A DNA stretch of 9,477 bases from an uncultured Candidatus Saccharibacteria bacterium (lineage in GTDB: Bacteria > Patescibacteriota > Saccharimonadia > Saccharimonadales > Saccharimonadaceae). Positions within the stretch are counted from its first letter, which is position 1. The number at the start of each line of letters is the position of its first letter. Location: positions 1 through 9,477 of the forward strand of contig CAMZGF010000030.1 in the NCBI GenBank assembly GCA_947306315.1, written 5' to 3'. The position numbers and the translations under genes were made by a program. The notes under the pieces were generated by a model, which was not told the DNA's origin, made no database searches, and saw only the letters and a program-made list of their open reading frames with translations. Of the stretch, positions 6,287-9,477 are shown piece after piece.

Positions 6287-7414
6287 ATGGACAATAAAGA
6301 GGGCATAAACCCTGTAATTCAACAAGCCGAAAATGTTGCTTATAGCGACGAGGTTCGGGAGTCTCATATTGATATGAACCCACCTCAGGTTGTTGAACCG
6401 CTTACGGGTAGTTCTGTGATTGTGGAGCCTGAAGTAAAAAATAAGGTTCCGGATAATGGTTTTCCGATTGGCTACGGTCCGAATGAGCATATGAAAAAGA
6501 TTGAGAAGCCAAAGAAGCCTTCGATGAGTGAGCGTTTGAAGCATGCAAGAAAGAAACTGACAGTAAAACAAAAAGTGCTGCTTATTTCGATTCCATCAGC
6601 AATAGTGTTGATTATTGGCGGGTTTGTTGTTTATGCGTCAATTACGGGAATGTTTAAGACCGACTATGGCTCAACTTATCTTTCCTCAAAAGATTTGAAG
6701 AATGAGATGCAGAAGATTCGTTCTGATGCGAACTGTGATAAAGTCGTCGAGTATGTTTCGAACCAGTATACTGCGAATGATACTTATAACGAATATGTAA
6801 ACGGTTGTAGGTTAGTTGCGGAAGGTGTTTCAGATGAGATAGTCGCAAAAATTGGCGACACTTCGGCAGTTTTGCGTGATGAGGAAGTCCGCCGAAGATA
6901 CGAAACTTTGAAAACGGCGTTAAAAGCAGCAAAGACTGAGAACGGGGAGGTAAATGAAACGCTTAAAAGATACTCAATTTGGCATGAATGGATAAAGGCA
7001 GAGGCGGCTACTGATAAATTATATGGCGACAGTTGGCCGGATCAGGATTTAAACAAGGCGGCAGCGATTTTGACTGATTCGGGTATTGATGAGTATAAAG
7101 AATACGGTGAGAAATGGTACGAGAAGAAGAAAGTGCTTGCAGATGCGGCGAACGCTTATTATCACCCAGCGCCATCAGCGATTATTGCGGATTTGCACGC
7201 GATTATGAAGGCAGCAGAAAATGATTTTTATAATTTCAAAAAAGAAAATGAGCTAGATGTGACCGAATTATTCCCGCTTGAACTTGTTGACACGGCAAAA
7301 CTTTACGCGAAATTTGAAGAGTTTTATAACTACGTAAAAGATGCTTACCAAGATAACTATGATCCGGCGATTGGTGGGTGCAAAGAGTTTGTCACAAATG
7401 TAGTTTGTGAATAA
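6287..7414 (+). CDS. Single-pass membrane protein of unknown function, four exported cysteines
   Basis: I do not recognise a family. The 375-residue protein has a low-complexity, probably disordered cytoplasmic N-terminus (1-67). A strongly basic segment follows (68-96, with KKIEKPKKP and RLKHARKKLTVKQK), then one membrane helix (about 97-118). The charge pattern predicts N-in, C-out. The exported part (about 120-375) is mostly helical and rich in Lys, Glu, Tyr and Ala. It has only four cysteines, C150, C174, C365 and C374, which could form two disulfides, perhaps closing the domain's ends together. The start is set by the -10 box ending six bases upstream. There is no Shine-Dalgarno site, which is consistent with leaderless translation. 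It is monocistronic, divergent from xer and closed by a two-way terminator. The gene is certainly real; its function is open. Confidence 0.85.
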   Translation: MDNKEGINPVIQQAENVAYSDEVRESHIDMNPPQVVEPLTGSSVIVEPEVKNKVPDNGFPIGYGPNEHMKKIEKPKKPSMSERLKHARKKLTVKQKVLLISIPSAIVLIIGGFVVYASITGMFKTDYGSTYLSSKDLKNEMQKIRSDANCDKVVEYVSNQYTANDTYNEYVNGCRLVAEGVSDEIVAKIGDTSAVLRDEEVRRRYETLKTALKAAKTENGEVNETLKRYSIWHEWIKAEAATDKLYGDSWPDQDLNKAAAILTDSGIDEYKEYGEKWYEKKKVLADAANAYYHPAPSAIIADLHAIMKAAENDFYNFKKENELDVTELFPLELVDTAKLYAKFEEFYNYVKDAYQDNYDPAIGGCKEFVTNVVCE

Positions 7415-7441
7415 AAAATAACCCCTTTCGGGGTTATTTTT
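7414..7441. terminator. Two-way intrinsic terminator between 6287 gene and ndk
   Basis: A perfect 12-base-pair stem (7414-7425 with 7430-7441): A-rich arm plus TAACCCC, loop TTTC, then GGGGTTA and a T-run. It works in both directions for the convergent genes on either side; only 30 bases separate their stop codons. Confidence 0.95.
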
Positions 7442-7444
7442 GAA

Positions 7445-7969
7445 TTACCAGTTACCGCGAGTGTATTTTTCGTTGAGGTCTTCGTAATCGTAGGTTTCTT
7501 CAGGTTTGAACCAGAGGGAAACTTCTTCTTTTGCTTCTTCGACAGAGCCAGAAGCGTGGACGAGGTTAGGAACCCCGATACCTTTTGCATCTGAGTAACC
7601 AAAGCTCATGTGGCTGAAATCACCACGGATTGTTCCCATAGGAGCTGATTTTGGTTCGGTTGGGCCGACGATTTTTCTTACTAATTCAACAGCCTCAACG
7701 CCTTCTAAACAGATAGCGATGACAGGACCTGTGAGCATGTAATTAAGGTTGTAGCGGAAAGTTTGTTCACCACGGCGGGTAATGAGTTTTCCAATTTCTT
7801 CGTAGTGCTTTTCATAGAGGTCTGCATCTGGTGAAACCATTTTGATACCGACAATCTTAAGACCGACGCGTTCGAAGCGTTGGATGATTTCGCCAACAAT
7901 GCCGCGTTGAACTGCATCAGGTTTGCAGAGAACGAGTGTACGTTGGACAAGATCTTTTTCTTTTGCCAT
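7445..7969 (-). CDS. ndk: Nucleoside diphosphate kinase, long form
   Basis: Transfers the gamma-phosphate of ATP to nucleoside diphosphates through a phosphohistidine, balancing NTP and dNTP pools in the cytoplasm. The product is 174 residues against about 143 in E. coli. Visible marks are TLVLCKPDAVQRG (residues 11-23), GLKIVGIKM, MLTGPVIAICLEG, VGPTEPKSAPMGTIRGDF (R115) and NLVHASGSVEEAKEEVSLWF with the active-site His at 138. The common bacterial H-G-S-D-S is H-A-S-G-S here. Extra length comes from an insert near EEIGKLITRRGEQTF, a second before the active site (SHMSFGYSDAKGIG) and a C-terminal tail after SLWF (about 20 residues, YDYEDLNEKYTRGNW). This longer pattern resembles archaeal and CPR enzymes more than proteobacterial ones, from memory. 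The ATG has AAAGGAG five bases upstream (7975-7981). Confidence 0.95.
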   Translation of the reverse strand: MAKEKDLVQRTLVLCKPDAVQRGIVGEIIQRFERVGLKIVGIKMVSPDADLYEKHYEEIGKLITRRGEQTFRYNLNYMLTGPVIAICLEGVEAVELVRKIVGPTEPKSAPMGTIRGDFSHMSFGYSDAKGIGVPNLVHASGSVEEAKEEVSLWFKPEETYDYEDLNEKYTRGNW

Positions 7970-7974
7970 TTTGA

Positions 7975-8006
7975 CTCCTTTAATTTATTAGGGATATTAT
8001 AGCACA
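7975..8006 (-). promoter_or_regulatory. ndk promoter and ribosome binding site
   Basis: Read leftward: TGTGC-TATAAT (extended -10 at 7996-8006), a predicted start near 7989, a leader of about 20 bases, and AAAGGAG (7975-7981) five bases from the ATG. No good -35 is visible; its expected position falls on the start region of the divergent gene. Confidence 0.75.
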
Positions 8007-8009
8007 TTT

Positions 8010-8018
8010 TGATATAAT
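8010..8018 (+). promoter_or_regulatory. Glutaminyl cyclase promoter (extended -10)
   Basis: TGA-TATAAT with TATAAT at 8013-8018. The predicted start is about 8025, at the first base of AGGAG, so the leader is only about ten bases. This -10 contains the first two bases of an upstream in-frame ATG (8017), which therefore cannot be the start codon. It is 11 bases from the divergent ndk -10. Confidence 0.65.
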
Positions 8019-8024
8019 GAAAGT

Positions 8025-8029
8025 AGGAG
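8025..8029 (+). promoter_or_regulatory. Ribosome binding site that fixes the glutaminyl cyclase start
   Basis: AGGAG followed by five A residues and ATG at 8035-8037. It selects this ATG over the one at 8017, which lies upstream of the site and inside the -10 box. Confidence 0.8.
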
Positions 8030-8034
8030 AAAAA

Positions 8035-8817
8035 ATGCGAAAGTATAAAAAATTTATTCTTGGTGGCGCGATTGCTTTTGTCATTATATTAGGGGTAGTT
8101 TTAGCATTTTTGTTAAGGCAGCCAAAGTTTGAGTTAGTTAGGACAGGGAAGGTTATCCCACATAATGAGGAAGTTTTTACGCAAGGATTCTTCTTTGATC
8201 AGGACGGGAAGCTCTATGAAGTTGGCGGAATATTCGGAGAGTCGGCAGTTTATGCGGATGTAAGTCTTATAACAGGGAACGCAAAGGCGAAAAAGAAGCT
8301 TGATTCGGATGTTTTTGGAGAGGGGGCTACGATATTAAACGGAAAACTTTATGTCTTGACGGCTCAAGAGAGGGTTATTTTTACGCTTGACCCAAATACC
8401 TTGCGAATTCTTCAAGAACTACCAAATAAACGTGATGGCTGGGGGCTAACAACAGATGGTAAAAGCCTAATTGCCTCTGATGGAACGTCGAAAATCTATT
8501 TTATGGACGCAGATCTAAAAGATGAGCGATCGATAACGGTTAAGAGGGATGGCAAGAAACTGAATAACATCAATGAACTCGAGTATATAGAGGGGTATAT
8601 CTTTGCGAATATCTGGAAAACAGATGAAATTGTCGTGGTTAACCCAGCAAATGGAGAAGTTATCCAAAGCTTTGATTTTACGGATTTGTATCCAAAATCA
8701 GAGAGGGCAAAGAAGTCGGATGTGATGAACGGGATTGCATATAACAAGAAGACTAAAAAAGTCTATTTAACAGGGAAGTATTGGCCAAATATTTACGAGT
8801 TTGAGCTCAAAAAATAA
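8035..8817 (+). CDS. Membrane-anchored glutaminyl-peptide cyclotransferase (plant/bacterial type)
   Basis: Converts N-terminal glutamine of exported peptides or proteins to pyroglutamate, which protects N-termini from aminopeptidases. The 260-residue product has a basic start and one hydrophobic helix (about 7-28), then a five-bladed beta-propeller of the type seen in papaya and Xanthomonas enzymes (Pfam Glu_cyclase_2), facing outward. Family marks in order are EEVFTQGF (46-52), LYEVGG (60-65), FGEG (94-97), GWGLT (135-139), SDG (148-150), NELE (180-183), ANIW (191-194), NGIAY (232-236) and TGKYWPNIYE (246-255). The catalytic Glu of the family appears to be kept in FTQG--YE or NELE; which one cannot be settled by eye. 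The start at 8035 is chosen because the 8017 ATG overlaps the -10 box. Its natural substrate is unknown. No clear terminator follows, and the next promoter begins 11 bases after the stop. Confidence 0.9.
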   Translation: MRKYKKFILGGAIAFVIILGVVLAFLLRQPKFELVRTGKVIPHNEEVFTQGFFFDQDGKLYEVGGIFGESAVYADVSLITGNAKAKKKLDSDVFGEGATILNGKLYVLTAQERVIFTLDPNTLRILQELPNKRDGWGLTTDGKSLIASDGTSKIYFMDADLKDERSITVKRDGKKLNNINELEYIEGYIFANIWKTDEIVVVNPANGEVIQSFDFTDLYPKSERAKKSDVMNGIAYNKKTKKVYLTGKYWPNIYEFELKK

Positions 8818-8828
8818 GCATGAGAATA

Positions 8829-8857
8829 TTGACTTTTTAAAGCGTTTATGCTATAAT
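8829..8857 (+). promoter_or_regulatory. Strong promoter of the orphan 8927 gene
   Basis: TTGACT (8829-8834), a spacer of exactly 17 bases, and TATAAT (8852-8857) preceded by TATGC. It is the closest match to full sigma-70 consensus in the window. The predicted start is near 8864, leaving a 63-base leader, the longest here. GTTTATGCTATAAT (8844-8857) is identical to the xer promoter stretch. Confidence 0.85.
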
Positions 8858-8913
8858 ATAAGTATAACGTTAGTTTTTGCACATTAACTCGCACATATCC
8901 ACCAAATACACGT

Positions 8914-8919
8914 AGGAGG
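8914..8919 (+). promoter_or_regulatory. Consensus Shine-Dalgarno site for the 8927 gene
   Basis: AGGAGG (followed by a third G) seven bases before the ATG at 8927. It is the strongest ribosome binding site in the window and fixes the start. Confidence 0.88.
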
Positions 8920-8926
8920 GTTACAT

Positions 8927-9343
8927 ATGAAGAAGAGATATCATAACAATATGAATATGTTAAGTGGAAGTTGGTCGAAGGTTGGCAGAAAGATCTCTGC
9001 AACCGTAACTAGTATTCCTGGCACCGAAGAAAAGGTGTGTACGGTAAAGTTTGGGAAAATTGGGCTTGATCGTATAGAGAGCCTAAAAGACATTACCCCA
9101 GAGATGGTTGCATTCATTTGCGACAAATGCTGGATGCCTGAAGGATTTGTAGCGTGGAGAATCGTTGGTTCCGTGCAGCAGATGGTATATTTCAAGGGCA
9201 GAGCAGCCATAATTTCAGAATTCAAGTTGAAGAGAAGGCATTTCGACAAGAGATGTCTCAGGGACGCGATTTCGTTGTTTCCGAATCAGGATCACAAAAT
9301 TATTTATTCAGCTGATGTGTGTAGTGATAATATTTGCGCTTAA
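8927..9343 (+). CDS. Orphan small basic protein with CxxC, function unknown
   Basis: I do not recognise this 138-residue protein. It has no signal peptide or membrane helix and is rich in Lys and Arg, especially in KLKRRHFDKRCLRD (about 100-113). Six cysteines are at 38, 65, 68, 110, 132 and 137. C65-D-K-C68, followed by a Trp, and the C-terminal C-S-D-N-I-C could together bind a metal such as zinc, or be redox-active; neither is shown. The N-terminal half (about 11-48) reads as a possible small beta structure. Arginine is almost always AGA/AGG (eight of nine). The gene has the best promoter, the longest leader, the best ribosome binding site and the most stable terminator in the window, so it is probably an abundant product made from its own unit. 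It stands between glutaminyl cyclase and tRNA-Val. A nucleic-acid-binding role would fit the charge but is only a guess. Confidence 0.82.
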   Translation: MKKRYHNNMNMLSGSWSKVGRKISATVTSIPGTEEKVCTVKFGKIGLDRIESLKDITPEMVAFICDKCWMPEGFVAWRIVGSVQQMVYFKGRAAIISEFKLKRRHFDKRCLRDAISLFPNQDHKIIYSADVCSDNICA

Positions 9344-9353
9344 CAACGTTATA

Positions 9354-9378
9354 GGCGCCGGGAAACCGGCGCCATTTT
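9354..9378 (+). terminator. GC-rich intrinsic terminator with GNRA loop
   Basis: GGCGCCGG (9354-9361), loop GAAA, CCGGCGCC (9366-9373), then ATTTT and further T-rich sequence. The perfect eight-base-pair G/C stem, a stable GNRA tetraloop and the T-tract begin 11 bases after the stop of the 8927 gene. Confidence 0.95.
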
Positions 9379-9405
9379 CTTGCTCTTTTCTTTTTAGGGG
9401 AAGTG

Positions 9406-9414
9406 TGGTATAAT
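9406..9414 (+). promoter_or_regulatory. tRNA-Val promoter (extended -10)
   Basis: TGG-TATAAT (TATAAT at 9409-9414). The predicted start is near 9421, six bases before the mature tRNA 5' end. The region 17 bases upstream is T-rich without a clear -35. Confidence 0.7.
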
Positions 9415-9426
9415 AATAGAATAAGT

Positions 9427-9477
9427 GGGTGATTAGCTCAGTTGGCTAGAGCGTCTCGTTTACACCGAGAAGGTCGG
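9427..9477 (+). tRNA. tRNA-Val (anticodon UAC), 3' end cut by window
   Basis: The first 51 bases of a tRNA: acceptor strand GGGTGAT (9427-9433), D-stem GCTC/GAGC around a loop with AGTTGGC, anticodon stem TCTCG/CGAGA around TTTACAC, then the variable loop and the first two bases of the T-stem. The anticodon at 9461-9463 is TAC, which reads valine codon GUA (and others by wobble). The T-arm, 3' acceptor strand and CCA status lie beyond the right edge. Confidence 0.95.

Noticed and set aside
8864..8926. Possible riboswitch or structured leader before the 8927 gene
   Set aside because: Only a short imperfect hairpin (CGTTA with TAACTCG) can be drawn. The ribosome binding site has no complementary stretch, and no known riboswitch signature is visible.
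8941..9249. Open reading frame on the minus strand opposite the 8927 gene, suggesting a hidden antisense gene
   Set aside because: No promoter or ribosome binding site precedes it, while the plus-strand gene has a complete set of expression signals.
8865..9350. AACGTT palindromes on either side of the 8927 gene, as possible ends of a mobile cassette
   Set aside because: A six-base palindrome occurs often by chance, the surrounding bases do not match, and neither a target duplication nor a transposase is seen.
1..9477. CRISPR array, insertion sequence, toxin-antitoxin or phage genes
   Set aside because: No spaced short repeats, terminal inverted repeats, transposase or phage motifs were found. 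The only sizeable direct repeat lies within the FSMP coding sequence.

Overview
The window carries eleven protein genes (one cut by the left edge) and the first two thirds of a tRNA gene. It most likely comes from a member of the Candidate Phyla Radiation (Patescibacteria), with Candidatus Saccharibacteria (TM7) as the best guess. The reasons are a surface protein with two 'Fibrobacter succinogenes major paralogous' (FSMP) domains behind a single N-terminal membrane anchor, a compact gene layout, promoters that touch start codons, and a CPR/archaeal-looking long nucleoside diphosphate kinase. This placement is inference, as no marker gene is complete enough to prove it. The genetic code looks standard: no TGA occurs inside any gene. 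Ten genes end in TAA, one in TAG and none in TGA.

Layout: (1) bases 1-1892, a tight rightward operon: arginyl-tRNA synthetase (3' part), oligoribonuclease and a small MmcQ/YjbR-like protein, closed by a two-way terminator. (2) 1924-2421, a leftward MscL mechanosensitive channel. (3) 2510-4429, the rightward two-domain FSMP surface protein, which contains a 77-base exact internal repeat. (4) 4473-6216, a leftward pair: a Xer-type tyrosine recombinase followed one base later by a prepilin peptidase. (5) 6287-7414, a rightward single-pass membrane protein of unknown function with four extracytoplasmic cysteines. (6) 7445-7969, leftward nucleoside diphosphate kinase. (7) 8035-8817, a rightward membrane-anchored glutaminyl-peptide cyclotransferase. 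(8) 8927-9343, an orphan cysteine-containing 138-residue protein with its own strong promoter, Shine-Dalgarno site and terminator. (9) 9427 to the right edge, tRNA-Val(UAC).

From base 1 to about 8000 the strands alternate, so each divergent gap (2422-2509, 6217-6286, 7970-8034) holds two promoters. Two of the three convergent gaps hold a clear two-way terminator. All eight promoters I can identify have a TGn extended -10 element, and only two have a convincing -35. Three share the 14-mer GTTTATGCTATAAT or a one-base variant. For xer and the gene at 6287 the predicted transcription start falls on the A of the ATG (leaderless), and for mscL it is about three bases away.

Functionally the window mixes information processing (ArgS, Orn, Xer, tRNA-Val), nucleotide supply (Ndk) and the cell envelope (MscL, FSMP protein, prepilin peptidase, glutaminyl cyclase, unknown membrane protein). 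The envelope genes would suit a small surface-attached cell that uses type IV pili, but no single pathway links them. I found no CRISPR array, insertion sequence, defence system or phage. The candidates for something undescribed are the orphan gene at 8927 and the four-cysteine membrane protein at 6287.
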